This document shows positions 37,206-50,089 of a stretch of 64,000 bases of DNA, one piece after another. The notes under the pieces are model-generated. The model did no database searches and was not told the origin of the DNA. It worked only from the letters and a program-made list of their open reading frames with translations. Both the position numbers and the translations under genes were made by a program. Source of the DNA: Agrypnia vestita (taxonomy: Eukaryota; Arthropoda; Insecta; Trichoptera; Phryganeidae); NCBI GenBank assembly GCA_016648135.1, contig JADDOH010002323.1:1-64000 (forward strand). The letters are read 5' to 3'. The number at the start of each line of letters is the position of its first letter. The stretch's first letter is position 1.

Positions 37206-37455
37206 TGTGGGGTATAAAAGCAAAGACAGCAATATCAAAAAAAAATGTTTTGAATGCAATCAGCGAGGATTACTAATTTAGAATATATTGAATTTTATTT
37301 ATATTTTATTTACATATCTCTTCCAAAATCGTGTATCCTCTTTATTGGCTTTATTTCCTATAAAATCTCGAATTCAGTACATTCTAAATTAATAATCCTC
37401 AAAGACTACATTAAAATTTTTTTGGGGATTGCTGTCTTTGCTTTTATACCACACA
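37206..37455. mobile_element. MITE family A, copy 2
   Basis: It starts TGTGGGGTATAAAAGCAAAG after TA and ends ATACCACACA before TA. The inner sequence (TTTTGAATGCA, GAGGATTACTAAT, TTCCAAAATC) matches 13423-13645 in order. Confidence 0.8.
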
Positions 37456-37737
37456 TACCTACATACATCCATATATGATCTATACGCCCCATATATCTCG
37501 AATGCTACGTTGCATCGAGTTGAGGAATTAGTGAGCATATGTAGGTACTTTTAGCCAAATGCTCTCTGGAATATTACATTCATCAACGTAACAATCATAT
37601 ACAAACACAAATATGTACAATATTCACGTAATAATGTAATTAGCCATCTTGTTTGTTTACTTTTGCGCGGGCAGGTTAGGTAGGTACCCGCCTGATTAAC
37701 TCGCGCGACTTTTTTCCGCGGGTCCTATCCGCATTCG

Positions 37738-37960
37738 TGTAGTGACGGCGGGCGGCGGGCGGCGGGCGGCGGGCGGCGGGCGGCGGGCGGCGGAATGCGG
37801 GCCGCGGCTGTGTGCGTGCGCCGGGACGCGGTCACGTGACGCGCTGCTGCAGGTAGATGGCGGCACAGGAAGCGGACCGGTTCCCGCGCGAGGAAGTGCC
37901 CCCCGCCCGGCCGGCCGCCCGCCCCGCCAGCGCCGCGGCCGGAGCGCTTCCGCCCGATTG
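37738..37960. other. GC island with a (GGCGGGC)n array
   Basis: A 7-bp GGCGGGC-type repeat runs at about 37746-37793, followed by strongly CpG-rich sequence. Regular GGG runs with 4-nt spacers could form a G-quadruplex. CAGGTAGAT at about 37850 looks like a splice donor and AGGAAGCGG at about 37868 is ETS-like. It could be a distant alternative promoter or first exon of yan, but nothing proves that. Confidence 0.45.
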
Positions 37961-38149
37961 AGGATACATTCCAAGTTCAAAATAATCTTGCGGGCCGATT
38001 GAGGACAAACGCGGGAACTGCGCGTTCGATGTTTCAAATTTCGAATACTGTCGCGCGTAGAACGCGACGTCGCAGATGTTGGCCAAATATTAACGGCCTT
38101 TGGGAGGTACTACCTACTTGAGAAATACGCAGATTCTTAGTAATCTTTT

Positions 38150-38235
38150 TTTCTTCTTCTTCTTCATCTTTGCTTAGTTGCCTGTTGACCTGTTGTGGCT
38201 GCTACATTGTCCTCTTAGGAATTGGACTGCCAACT
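38150..38235 (-). mobile_element. Short retroposon tail with target duplication
   Basis: This 86-bp insert, ending in (GAA)n on the minus strand, is flanked by TTAGTAATCTTTT (38137-38149 and 38236-38248). It is a severely 5'-truncated LINE or SINE end. Confidence 0.75.
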
Positions 38236-38248
38236 TTAGTAATCTTTT

Positions 38249-40640
38249 CCTGTAGCAATATTACTTTAATAATATCAACAACATAGTATCTATTCTCTAT
38301 TCTCAGAATAGGGACCCCTCTATTCTATACAAAGGTACATTGTAAATTGCACACTTCATAACAATTGACAGATATCTTGACGTGTCTCATAGATACTTTA
38401 AACATGCGTAAATGTTATAGAGAGGGCAAGTTTGTTGTAATCTTTGATCGTTTACACCAGCACAACATAATAGACGAGACTTAATATGCATGAGTAATCT
38501 TTCTACGAGAAATGTCAAGACATCTGTCGTTACAGCGGAAATATTGAATTTAATTTAATATTTGGATGCAGAGGATTTGTCTAAAACAAACTGATTTCTA
38601 TCAGCTTTTAAAATAATATTACTATTTATTTTTACCATAACGTTAGGTACATAATAAATTCAGCACGTCAAAGTTGAGGAAGTTTAAATAGACCAAAACA
38701 ACATTTTTACAATGATCTTTATACGCATATGAAGATCATTGATCATACGTGGGGAGGGGCGGACCAAAATACAAACAACATATGGTGTGGTACACGCAGG
38801 GGTCGTATGACACATGTGTCTAAGAAACGTAACGCGGTTTTTTTTGTGTTAATATTGGTTTATACTTTTGGCTTTTTTAACTTGTCCCTTGCATTTTTCC
38901 TTTGCATTTCCCCTGAATTTGTCCCTTGCAATTTTGAGCTAATTTTCATTTAATTTACTTAGCTTTACCATTTCTCACGACTCATCATAATCTTTGATTT
39001 TATTTATATTTTCTCTCATATATGTATATCATGTATCACGTCTCATTCTATTTCTTCTATTGTTTGCTATTGTTGACAAGTGAAGCGGTTTTGAGTTGAC
39101 GCCTCCCGGCAGCGCTTGCACTCATATAAGTTTAAATGGCATGGGGAAGATGACCACTTTAGCATAAAAAATGCCGAATTTGCGGGGGGAAAACTGAAGG
39201 ACCAATATGGGCGCTATTGCTAATAACGGCCGTGGGTGTGTGGTGGTGGTGGGCATTGTTAATATTGGTTGCTTCAAATGGTGTATACTTATTAAACCAG
39301 TCGACGCGAAGATAAAAAGTCGTCTTTTTCTTATACATTTTGAGGTGTGTGATCCGGTTAAAAATTGTTTATCCTCATATCATTGTATATATTCGTCAAG
39401 AGTTTGCCTTGTATTTTGTACTGCCTCTCTACTAAAAGAATATGTCACCTGATATTGGTCAGCGATACCTGTATAACCGTGTTTGCATAGTACCTGATGT
39501 AGGTACTAGAGCACAGCAGCTTATCCATCGCGGGACGGCTCATTTCCTTCTGCTAAATAGGCAACACGATTACTGAACATGTTAGGTGAAGGTGTTAATC
39601 CCCCCACACTGCCGTTTCACCCTCACTGTGCTCTACTGACCTTTACGTGTCTTTCGAGACGAGTCTCACACGTGCACCCATGAAAAACTTGTCTCGAAAA
39701 TGACACAACAGAGTTATGCGCGGAGCCAGATGTCATTACCAGTGTAATATTGACACATCTGATATTTCTGTGTATGTCTCGTGAAATGGCCAAAATATCG
39801 TAATTTCCGGGTTTTTATTGTTTAAAGGATTTATTTTTCCTTTCGCGTCCAGATTGCCATCCTTATTTCTATAAGCGATGTGCCCGAAGCAATTGCAAGG
39901 CATCCAGAATTTTGTTACTGTGTTGTAAATAGTGGTAAAAAAAACTATCAATTCAAAATATTAATCCCGAAAGTTTCGGGATTATACGTAGGTACTAATC
40001 CCGAGATCCATAAATATTGTGAACCGGTTCGGTAATGAATTTCCTAGTTAGGAATATAATAATTAAGAACTAATTAATATAATAAGAATATTAATGAACA
40101 AAAAACAAGCCGCGAGACGTTCTCAAAATAATTTAAGCGAGCTAATTGATATTTTTTTGGGAAAATTCACTGTTTGGTAGGTACCTATTTGTAAGAATTC
40201 CTCTCACATCACTAGTTCGGATGTTTATTAACACTGTTGATAATCCCTCTTGTTTGCTCGGATGTGATTTATTTTGTGAAAGACTGTGGAAATATTTATG
40301 AGAGCCGTTATTATTTGTTTCGTCGCAGTGTAAATGTTTAGTTAATTTCCTGTCTGGGCGCGGTGGAACAAGCGAGCGGATTATTGAATCCGTTCCAACA
40401 GGATGCCCGGCCGGCCCGAGACTTCCTCGCTGCCATCTTCTCGCTCTGCTCCATACTCTCGCAGCGGAAGTAAAACCCCAGTTCAGCGAGATCACGCAAC
40501 GCGCAACGGTAAATCGTTTACACGGATAGAGATGAAAATTCAAAGATCTCTGCTCTTTGGAATCATACCTCATATCCCGTTCAACAAGAGGTACTGTGGG
40601 GAATGCGTGAACCCTGGAATTTGAAAAAGAAGAACAATAG
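38249..40640. other. Gene-free stretch
   Basis: No supported gene. A near-perfect palindrome TAATCCCGAAA-G-TTTCGGGATTA lies at 39962-39984 and an AATGATCTT/AAGATCATT hairpin at about 38710-38742. Confidence 0.45.
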
Positions 40641-40642
40641 TA

Positions 40643-41436
40643 CAGACACTCTTCACTTAACGACCATCTCGTTTAACGACCGCAATTGTGAGGAGCGCTG
40701 CTTTCCAAGATAGCCTCTGAATTATTAAAAAATTGTAGTAAATCCAGATAAAATAAATATAGCGAAAATAAATAAAGTTTTTTTTTAAATAAGGCCTAGA
40801 AATACTGCTTTACCTCCAAAAATACTTGCAGATATTATTTTGCTTCCCCCTTCGGCATTCCTGACTTCGTATGCACTCCATCTCTATTATTATTGGTAAT
40901 TTAACCTAAAATATTTTCTCTATATGTTTATTGCAGTGTATTGCAGTCACATTATGTTATAATGTGCGGTGCGGTACGTCCTCTACACGAGAACCATCAA
41001 ATTTCTCATTGTAGTCAGCAGGGAAGAGACATTCGATGTTATAAAATGTGTCGCGTCGTCTACCTCTAGCGATAAAATAGAAGCCGTCGAACTTTGTTCG
41101 TTGTTTGAAATAACCAACTCCCTTCCATAAGTTACAGAGCACTGCGTTTACCAGTGATTCTGTATTTATTGTGGCAGTCAACCGCACGCCTTGCTCAAAA
41201 TACAACGCTGAACATCTTTCAGTAATATTTCGTTGCTGATATCTCAAAAGACAGGATGCTGACAGTAAGTGCATTATTTTGTCTGAAGGAAGCAGCAAGA
41301 AGTAAAAATCTTGAGATAAAAATAATGTCAACGACTGCAATGTCAGAAACAAATTAAATGTGATTCGTTCACCGACCACTTCGTTTAACGACCAGATCGA
41401 TAGAACAGTATCTGGTCGTTAAGTGAAGACTGACTG
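40643..41436. mobile_element. Tigger/pogo-like non-autonomous element
   Basis: The left end is CAGACACTCTTCACTTAACG and the right end is the complement of CAGTCAGTCTTCACTTAACG, each followed inward by GACC and a second GTTTAACGACC word. A left TA flank is present. A 140-codon minus-strand frame inside (40957-41379) is not a recognisable transposase. Confidence 0.6.
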
Positions 41437-42352
41437 AATACAGTGGAAAGGCGACCAGTCGATGTGTGGAAAATGTATGAACAATAAAGTAAAAAATGAA
41501 CGCGATTGTAGAAGCGATTGTAGATCTGAATGCAGCACAGTTGATAGAATTGATAACAGATCACTAAGATAGTTTTTGGCATGTGGAACGTATACGCGAA
41601 GAAAAAGTAATAAATAAATCATTCGAGGCGAATGTTGAAGGAAAATAAAAAACAAACAAGTCCATTTATATTTTTCCTCCAAAACTATTAAATTCTTATA
41701 CATATCTTTTGCAGAAACCGTCGTATGAATAACGTCATTCGCGTCCATCCTAGAAAGGGTTTTTAACGTTCGTTTGAAATATTTTGTAGTGCGTGCGTCA
41801 CGAAGCACGCAAACTCCGTTCTGACGTCACGACACCAAACTCGGGCCTAGACGTTGTACACATAATACATTTTAAATTTTGTAATAAATATTCATAGTTT
41901 TTCCGCAGTGTGTGCGAGTCAAGAATATGTTTAATCTTCTTCAATTTTTTATATTCTATAAGTACCTATATACACTTATTTCACGTCATGAAATAGAAAA
42001 AAATGAGTTGTTTTAAAACAATACAAATTATCTAGTACGTAGGTGTTCACCTTTGGATCCGACTTGCTTACGTAATTTCGCCAACCAGTTTACATATTCA
42101 TGCCAATTTTCTCCAAATAGCCCCAGCAACTTCCGCTCCCACATCCGTTTTACAAACATTTCATATTCGGTCGACCGAACATTCCATTTCTTCTATAGCA
42201 CATTGCATTCTTAATAACTGTTCAATACACGTGCTATTTGTCAATTCCTTCATTTCTATAGTTTCCCAATCTGCAATTTCGCGACGTAGCTACTTTTGCA
42301 ATGCGTCAAGAAATAAAACTGTTTTGTAATAGACAAGAAACGCAATTTATAT

Positions 42353-42690
42353 TATCCTCATCATCATCAACATCGACTGTCCCTCGTATCCGAGGAAGAT
42401 TGTCCCACGCGATCATGGATTCTCTGGTGAATGGAGAGTCCTATCCTGGATCCATACGTTCTGGAGTAGGTAGGTATCTTCTGCATGGAAAGGCAACGGC
42501 TTCGGGCTGACTGTCATGTTTACTTTTCTTTCTCTTTACGCTTTCTCCTTCTGATGAAGTATTTGGTTCCACTGTGCACCATTACCGTCCAATTTTTCGC
42601 TGTTTGTTTCGCTCCTTATATTAGCCTTTTGAAGGTTCGCTTTCAGAATCTCTTTGAAGCATTATTTGAGCCTTTGCCCTAGAATAGCTG
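42353..42690 (+). repeat. Dispersed repeat family B, copy 2
   Basis: It starts with a CTCATCATCATCAACATCG simple tract, then GTCCCTCGTATCCGAGGAAG, TCCTATCCTGGATCCATACG, GGGCTGACTGTC and GCCTTTGCCCTAGAATAGCTGG. The order matches 17860-18215. Confidence 0.65.
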
Positions 42691-43859
42691 GAAGTAAATA
42701 CACAATCTCCTTTGATGGTCTAGTTTTAGCCAATTCTGATTTCGTACCCATCACATAGAAGTTATCACTGAAGGATTATTCATTTTGTAACCGTTATTTT
42801 GAGTTCTCCGAGCACACTATTATTTCACAAATTAAATTAAAACAATACAATTGAAGACACGCTTTCGTCGAATCGTCGAATACATTCGTAATCGATTCGA
42901 TCGACATTACCCATGCGGTGTCCAATTATTAAACATGTTATTTTAAAGTTTAAAACAATTTTTGTTTGTGTTAATTTTTTTACTCTTACATACCTACTTG
43001 CATTCTTCTAAGTTGCCATATTAAATAATAAAATGATATTTTTTCGGACTCCTAATGTCAAAGTTGAATCTGCGGACTAAAATTAATAAATTTGAAAACG
43101 GAACACTCTTTCATACTAATATTGATGAATCTCAAAGGTACGTAGGCGTATAATGTTCAATTATAGTGGAAAATTATTATTTTTTATCTAAATAATCATC
43201 AAATCATGTCGAAAATTATTTAATAATGTATAGTCATGCACTTTACGTAAATGTTGAAAATTTATTTATTATAAATAATTTGAAAGTTTCAGCTAGTCAG
43301 CAAGTTAATGAAAAATCAATTTCAAGATTACACCACGACAAACAATCAACAAACAGACGAAGGGAGTTAAATAAAAAAAATAATAAAAAATAAAATAAAA
43401 AAATTTAAAAAATTTAATAATAATAAAATAAAAATGTAAAAATGTAAAAATAATTGAGCAATCTGGAGAACAGAACTTTATACAAGTAATTTTTTTTTCT
43501 AAGGTCTTTTCAGGGCCATGGCTGACCACACAACCATCCTCCAGGTTTCGCTATCTTGAGTCGAGGTCTTTCAATGGGGAATTTGTAACTTCGCTGCAAC
43601 CTTGTCTTTTTCGAACCTTGTCTACCCATCTTATTTTTAGGCATCCAAGGCAGGATACTCTGAAGTCGACACATCTGCATCTGTATTAGCAGTCTCGACT
43701 TTGGTTGTTGGAAGACCTCGAAAAGCTCAGCAATGCGCCATCGGCGATTATCCTCATTAAAAGATCAAAATTATTACAATTTCGCAAAAACTGGTAGGTA
43801 CTTTTATTTTTAATATATGTATCATTAACAGTTTAATGTATCACGAAGCAAGAGCGGAC

Positions 43860-44150
43860 ACGGTGAGAACTTCTCAGAACTACCGAGATGAAGACCCTAA
43901 GACCCTCGCAAACAGAGTACCCAATGCGGAAATTCGAGACATTTCAGACAGAGAAGGAGTTTTTGGGGTGACCATGTCGAGAGAATGCACCAGACAAGAC
44001 TTCCCAGAGCCGTGATGCGCGGGATTCCAGAGAGGCGCCGACCGCCAGAGAGACCACCAAAGAGATGGAGAGAGAGCTGGACGTCCTCGTCACAAGACCA
44101 AGACTGACCTGTCAATACAGATCAGGGATCTAATAAAAGAAGAAGAAGAT
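43860..44150 (+). mobile_element. LINE family D 3' fragment, copy 1
   Basis: TGCGGAAATTCGAGACA, GGGGTGACCATGTCGAGAGA, GAGAGACCACCAAAGAGATG and GAGAGCTGGACGTC share order with 46610-46945. It ends ATAAAAGAAGAAGAAGAT, a (GAA)n tail. Confidence 0.6.
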
Positions 44151-44212
44151 AAACAGTTGCGATTACTGAGTACCTGATTATAGTTATTCTTAACAATAAT
44201 GTAATATAATAA

Positions 44213-44580
44213 ATCCGTTTATGAAATAGCAAAGAATGAATAAATTAGGAAATATTATAAAGCTGAATAGCTTAGCATAATGAATAGAATTACAAAAGGT
44301 CTGTTGGGGGGGGGGGGGCATGTTGAACGAATGAATGAGGAAAGAATGGTAAAAATGATATATGACGCAAGTATTGACGACTCCATAAAGCGAGGGTAAC
44401 CGCGGAAGTCTTGGCACGACCAGGTTAACCAGATACTGAAATACGGTCCTGTTAGGAACCTCAACAATCAGCGAGCTTCCATCAGAAGATGTATGAATGT
44501 GGATGAGGCTAGAATTGTATGTCAGGACAGAAGAGTGTGGATCTCCATCCTCTCTGCCTACCCCTGTTAGTTAGTTAATC
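44213..44580 (+). mobile_element. LINE family C 3' fragment, copy 4
   Basis: It matches 34093-34452: GAACGAATGAATGAGGAAAG, GACGCAAGTATTGACGAC, GAATGTGGATGAGGCTAGAA, ending TCTCTGCCTACCCC. A run of 13 G (44306-44318) replaces the usual sequence before GGGCAT. Confidence 0.7.
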
Positions 44581-45554
44581 AACAATAATATCGCGGATAG
44601 CGAGCGATTGTTTATTAGGTAGGTAATTTACATTGGATTGTAGGGTCAATAATTATATTGTGCAAACATCTTTGTTGTATTTTATTATACGAAACTGTTG
44701 TGTATTCCGTCTGGGAATGCAGTGATAGTTTTTCAGATGGATTAAAATACACGGACAAGTGATTTACTCCAGGTTTATTTACCACAATGATTCGTTGCCG
44801 ACCGAGCATACTAGAGCATGTCTACCGAAAGCGTAACCCGATAATGGAAAAGATGGTGCGCCCAAGTGCACCCAGTTTTATGCGCTCGCCTCCCCCACCA
44901 CTCCCGCGCACGGGCCGCTGGTGGCGAGCACACAAAAACACAAAACACAACAGAAACTTTCGTACATATGCACGAATAAGTAGGTATGCCTTTCACGTCC
45001 GTCTTACGACGAATTCTAAACACTAGTTCAAAATATTACTGCAATCTAAAAGCCATCAATTACGTACTCATATAAATACACTTAATCATTCCTATCGGAC
45101 AGTTTCAAAATAGTACTATCAATGAAAGTCGATACTTCGATAATCGAAAGTTAATTAGAGTACCTATCTAATCAAATTGCAAAAGAATACGACGCTATTG
45201 TTATTTGAAATTGTTTTACCAGGGCCCTGATATATGGTACTCTTCATTAGAAAACACTTAAAGATAAAAAAGTCGATTGAGATTTTTCAAATTAAATTTA
45301 TGCGTTCATGCTTGGTGTATAAAATTTAGTCGAGACCAATAGAAGTGTAAAAATATTACGTAGATACTGAAAATACAAATAAAATTATTTTTTACCATTC
45401 ACAATATGTATTATATAATTAATTACTAGTTAACACCAATGTGCTGTGTTTATGTTATGTCTCAGAAAAATGTGATGAAAAATCGACTAAAAAAATACGT
45501 CTTCACTCCATTAATTACCATGGTAACTACACATTTTATTCAATGCTCATTAAT

Positions 45555-45785
45555 GCGGAAAGAATGGAAATGAAAAGAAGAAAGATATTAACGGTGCCAG
45601 AAAGAGAGGGCGACCGCGGAAGACGTGGCATTAGCAGATTAACCAGATACTGGAAGATTGTCCTGTTAGGAGCCTCCACAATCGTCGAGCTTGCATGCGA
45701 AGATGCGGGTGAGGGGAAAGTTGTGTGTCAGAACAGAAAAGTGTGGCTTTCTATCCTCTCTGACAACCCCCGCGGGAAAACAGCG
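45555..45785 (+). mobile_element. LINE family C 3' fragment, copy 5
   Basis: TAACGGTGCCAGAAAGAGAG, CGACCGCGGAAGACGTGGCA, CAGATTAACCAGATACTGGA and TCCTCTCTGACAACCCC give the same module. The copy has several small deletions. Confidence 0.65.
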
Positions 45786-46609
45786 TAATGCTAAGTAAAT
45801 AGGTAAGTAAGTAAATGCAATAGAATGTTATTTCCTCCTTCCTTCTCTCTCAATAGGTTTGGTTTACCCACTGCTATCCTATAGGTTTGGTTGGCTACGA
45901 TAGGTCTGTTATCGAGATGATTACACCGAGTACTTGAACAGCGATTACCTACAGTGATTACTCAATCAACCAAAATGTAGCTGTAATAACGAACTTGCAA
46001 TATTAAACCATCCAGTACACGCAGTTAGGAGATGCCGTATCTTCCTTGACTACAAGACAACGCGGTCGGTGATGTCAATTATCTCGCAAGGCTTAGCTAG
46101 GCCGTTGCGAAACAAGGAAGAGCCGCGCGACTGAGAACCTCAATCCGTACGCTGCTGTGACGAAAGATGAATTTCGTCGGCCTATTCCGTAACGTCGTGG
46201 ACAGTTCAAATGTCTAATCAATAAGAAAATGTTTTGAACTCTGCGGTATTAAAATCGAGAAATATATTAAATTAAGCAAGGAAGAAACTATTTTATTACA
46301 AGACGTGGATGGTGCTCTATTGTGACTGCTCTGTTGCGGTCGTAGACTTCCATGAAGTCCCAAGGGACCGCTAAAAAGATTTCTTTCTTCAATAAGAGCA
46401 AAATAATTTTTAATTAATACTCTTAAGAATTTGTTTTCACCATTGAATTGTTTAAAATACCAGTTACATTTTTAATATAATTAAAATAATTGTAATATAT
46501 TGCTGTCTGGAGAAACGAACACATGCTCAAGGAGAGCAAAGTGAATATATATACATATATATATATATGACCTGTGTCCGCTCGAGTATCGTATCTAGAC
46601 AAGGGCTGA

Positions 46610-46945
46610 CACTACCAAACTAAAAATCTCCTAAGAACAACTGAGATGAAGACTCTCCGCCCCATTGCGGGACTGACAATCCGAGACCGAGTGAGGAATT
46701 CCGAAATACGAAGGACTTCTCCGATGGGGAAGATCTAGAAGACGTTACTGGAGAGATCATGTGGAGAGGGCTTGTTCTGAGAGAGTAGTGAGCATAGCAG
46801 CGAGCATAGAGCTGCCGTCTGGTACCAGACTCCCAGGAAGACTGCATAAAAGATGGCGAGATAGCTGGACATCTGTGACCCAGGAACAGGCTCCGAGCAA
46901 TGACAGGACGCAGTCCTAGATGAAGCAGAAGAAGAGAAAGAAGAA
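46610..46945 (+). mobile_element. LINE family D 3' fragment, copy 2
   Basis: Translation pieces LTIRDRVRNSEIRRTSPMGK, RRYWRDHVERACSERVVSIA and LPGRLHKRWRDSWTS are a LINE C terminus. The tail is GAAGAGAAAGAAGAAG. The family is that of 43860-44150. An AT microsatellite lies just upstream (about 46543-46568). Confidence 0.65.
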
Positions 46946-47106
46946 GTAATATTCTTATATGGGAAAAACGTATAGAAATATTAATGTTAGAGTTATGGAA
47001 CACTTAAGGTGTTTAAGTAGCAATAATTATTTCGATTTTTTTAACTATCTTTTGGAAACGGATCATTCTTTTGACGTTAATAAGGGTTTACAAATAATAC
47101 AAAGGA

Positions 47107-47285
47107 TACAGTAGCGCAGTGGGTATGACACTGGCTTCCCACACCGAGGGTTCCGGGTTCGATTCCCGGTGAGTTCACATCACAAATCACAAATCTATGT
47201 GATTTACTCAAGCCTGGGTGTTTTGAGATGTATTTCGCTTCTGTAATTGGGCCTCCTGGCCTGTTGAAGCGTAAAAAAAATCTTT
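47107..47285 (+). mobile_element. SINE family 2, copy 1
   Basis: The head has tRNA promoter boxes: TAGCGCAGTGGGTATGACAC (A-box side) and GGGTTCGATTCCCGG (B box). The body holds TGTGATTTACTCAAGCCTGG and TAATTGGGCCTCCTGGCCTG, with an A-rich 3' end. The acceptor stem is not tRNA-like, so it is not a functional tRNA gene. Confidence 0.8.
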
Positions 47286-47289
47286 AAAA

Positions 47290-48673
47290 ATTAGAAAATT
47301 CTCAAATAAGTGTTAATAGTAAATTGAATACATATTATAAATAACCAGGTCATTTTTAAATAATAATTATTTTTTATAATTGTTTTCATATTAGTACTTA
47401 ATTATTTATTCATCTCCCATATATTTATTTTTTATTTTGTTATTGTCGTTATTTATTATTATATTATTATATATGTCGGTATTTTCAACAAATTAGTGGT
47501 GAAAACAGAGTTTATTCTTATTAATTATATAAATATGGTTTTTATTAAATATTTTGTATTAATAAATATCTTCCGCATACACACGTCTAATAGCCATTTA
47601 ATGCTCATTCGCCAACGTCTGCTAATTAGACCTATCGGGTAGGAACATTTTAGATTAGGCGCCTCCGGCGCTAGAGACTTCCTGATGATGGATATCAGAG
47701 ATCAGAGCCGTTAGAGCCACAGCATCCTGAAGCATCATTACATCATTACACTCACGACGCAACAACAACAACAACTGTTAGGTGCTTTACAGACCTTGGT
47801 TTCGTGATAGGAAACTGAAGTGAAACATGGGTCGAGTTTATTTGATTTTATTATATTATAATGTATTTATTTTCTGTATTATAAGAGAACTATTATTATA
47901 TATTAAAACGTGTTCTAGAACTTGTTGAATTTCAACACCGATATCATAATTCTAAACCAAAGTAAATATGAATTTCTTTAAAAGAATTTGTAAATTTGTA
48001 ACAAATAAGTATTATGTTTAAAACTTTTAGAATAATTTACTTTATGCAGAACGGCAGTATTACAGTTTTCCATATTTCTGGCGATGTAAATTGACTTGTT
48101 TGTTTTCTATTGTAAAAATGTACCTTCGGATCAAAAAGGTCTCGTACCTACACATAATATTTCGAAGAAAATTTACGCTTTAAATGACAATTACAAATAT
48201 AAAATCCATTTTTAAATATTCAACACATTCATTATACGTAATATATAATGTTACTATATATTAATTTAGATTTTGTAAGAATTACATCATCTAAACAGCT
48301 CGAATAAACTGGTCACTTTACATAGACAGAAGTCTAGCAAAGTAGCCAGGACAAGGCTGAATGACTATTGGAGGTCATACCTACCGCATCCCAAGCAAAA
48401 AATATTAATTGTAATTTGATAGCTAATACCTAATAGCAGTAGTAGTAGTAGTAGTAGTATAGTAGACATTATTTGAATACAACATTGCTGTAGTTCTTCG
48501 CCTCTAATGTTGTAAAAACTTATCAATAAAATGAATGTATGTTAAAATCAAATAAAATAATTAAGCAACAATATCCTTTCAATTTAAAAAAAAAACATTG
48601 GGATTTTACGTATAAGAAGAATACCTATGCAGGTAGGTACTAATAAATGTAGGCAGGTAAATACTATTAATGT
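47290..48673. other. Gene-free stretch with microsatellites
   Basis: No gene is seen. CAA repeats lie at about 47760-47775 and an (AGT)n tract at about 48436-48465. Confidence 0.45.
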
Positions 48674-48883
48674 AACTACCTACTAAGCAATATTGCTAAT
48701 AATATTATAATGCCACCAATTTTGACTTTTAAGTTTGACAAGTTTGATAAGCGTCAAACGTCAAGTTATTCACCATTATGAATAATGAGCTTTGTAATTG
48801 ATTGAATTCATTCATTTCATGTCAAACTCAAAAGTCAAAATTGGCGGCATTATAATGTTATTAGCAATATTGCTTAGGTAGTT
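48674..48883. mobile_element. MITE with ~58-bp inverted ends
   Basis: AACTACCTACTAAGCAATAT at the left pairs with ATATTGCTTAGGTAGTT at the right. The arms continue through GCTAATAAYATTATAATGCC and CCAATTTTGACTTTTRAGTT. The element is 210 bp with a short non-coding centre. Confidence 0.75.
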
Positions 48884-49256
48884 CAGAATACGCCCAATTA
48901 TCTTGTTTTTAAATTAGGTACATCAACACTTAATCGTTCGATTGGCCTCTTGGCCGCCGGCCGTCACTGTGGCATCTTTGGATTCGTGGAGGTGTTAGTA
49001 TTAAAGTGGCATTAGGGTCAGACAGAACGGGGGTTGTTGAGAACACGACTCACCGGATATCCGGTCGTCGGCCGACAAGTAATTACCGGAAACCTGGATT
49101 TCCGTTCGACGAATCTCTTTTAAAATCTAGCCCAAGTGGAGTAAATTCTTTATACGAGGCTTAATTGATGTGAAACTTTATAGAAACGCAATTTTTTAAA
49201 TGAAATCTGAAGACGTTTCCTGCGAGAGAAAAATGTGCAGCATAATAATAATAATA

Positions 49257-49440
49257 AGCTTGTTGGTGTAATGATCATGACGCTCGCCTAGTGATCTGGT
49301 GGTCGGTGATTCGAGCCCCATTTGTACCAGGATACCACCAAGTTAGTCCTATTCTTATTGCACAATCGTTTAGCTTATTTTGAGAATAGTAAAAATATCG
49401 ATGCGACACGCATTACGTGTTCGAATCTCTATTTAAAAAA
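49257..49440 (+). mobile_element. SINE family 1, copy 3
   Basis: The head GTTGGTGTAATGATCATGAC and B-box-like GGTGATTCGAGCCCC are followed by AGTTAGTCCTATTCTTATTG and GCGACACGCATTACGTGTTC. The copy starts just after an ATA microsatellite. Confidence 0.75.
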
Positions 49441-50089
49441 TTATAATTTTCAAATGGAGGGCAGATATTTGAGTAGTTGAATATCAAAACCTACCGAATA
49501 TCAAAAAATATTTTTTGGTAAACCAAAGAAATTCATTATTAAAAAAATACAAAGAAATTCAAATTAATTTAAATTAAAATAACAAAGAAAACTCTTTACA
49601 TCCTGTTTATAACTTGAATAAGATAAAATAAAAAGTAATAGAATAGGGAATTAAAAATAAAACATTCAAATAATATAACGTAAATGGAATTCGTATATTT
49701 CGTGAATAATCACAACATTTAAAATGGACTTTACAGTACATTTTGAAACCAAACAATTGATTCAGGTTGCTTTTGAAGTTCATGAAAATAAATAATATAT
49801 TCATTGCATTATCAGGGGTGTAATTAAATAAAGTTCTCAGTAATTTAAGAATGTAAAATATTATAAAACGTTTCTGAAATTTTTACTGAACAATAAAGAT
49901 GTTCATATGTTATTAAATCAACTAATATGTAAAATGCAGGAATCAGTTTAGAGAATGTATTCACATTTAAAAGTGGTTGGTAGGTTTTGAAACTCAACGA
50001 CTCATTTTAGTTAATGAAAAAAAGAGACTTGAATAAATTAAAAAAAACGACACTTTTATGAAATTGTTACGCTTTAAATATATTGTAAA

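Noticed and set aside
37742..38002. Gly/Arg/Ala-rich frames on both strands
   Set aside because: They come from the GGCGGGC repeat and the CpG island composition.
40957..41379. 140-codon minus-strand frame inside the Tigger-like element
   Set aside because: No transposase or CENP-B-type motifs are recognisable. It is kept only as part of the element.
47107..47180. Possible tRNA gene
   Set aside because: Same reason: no acceptor stem, and a second copy with the same non-tRNA body lies at 54581.
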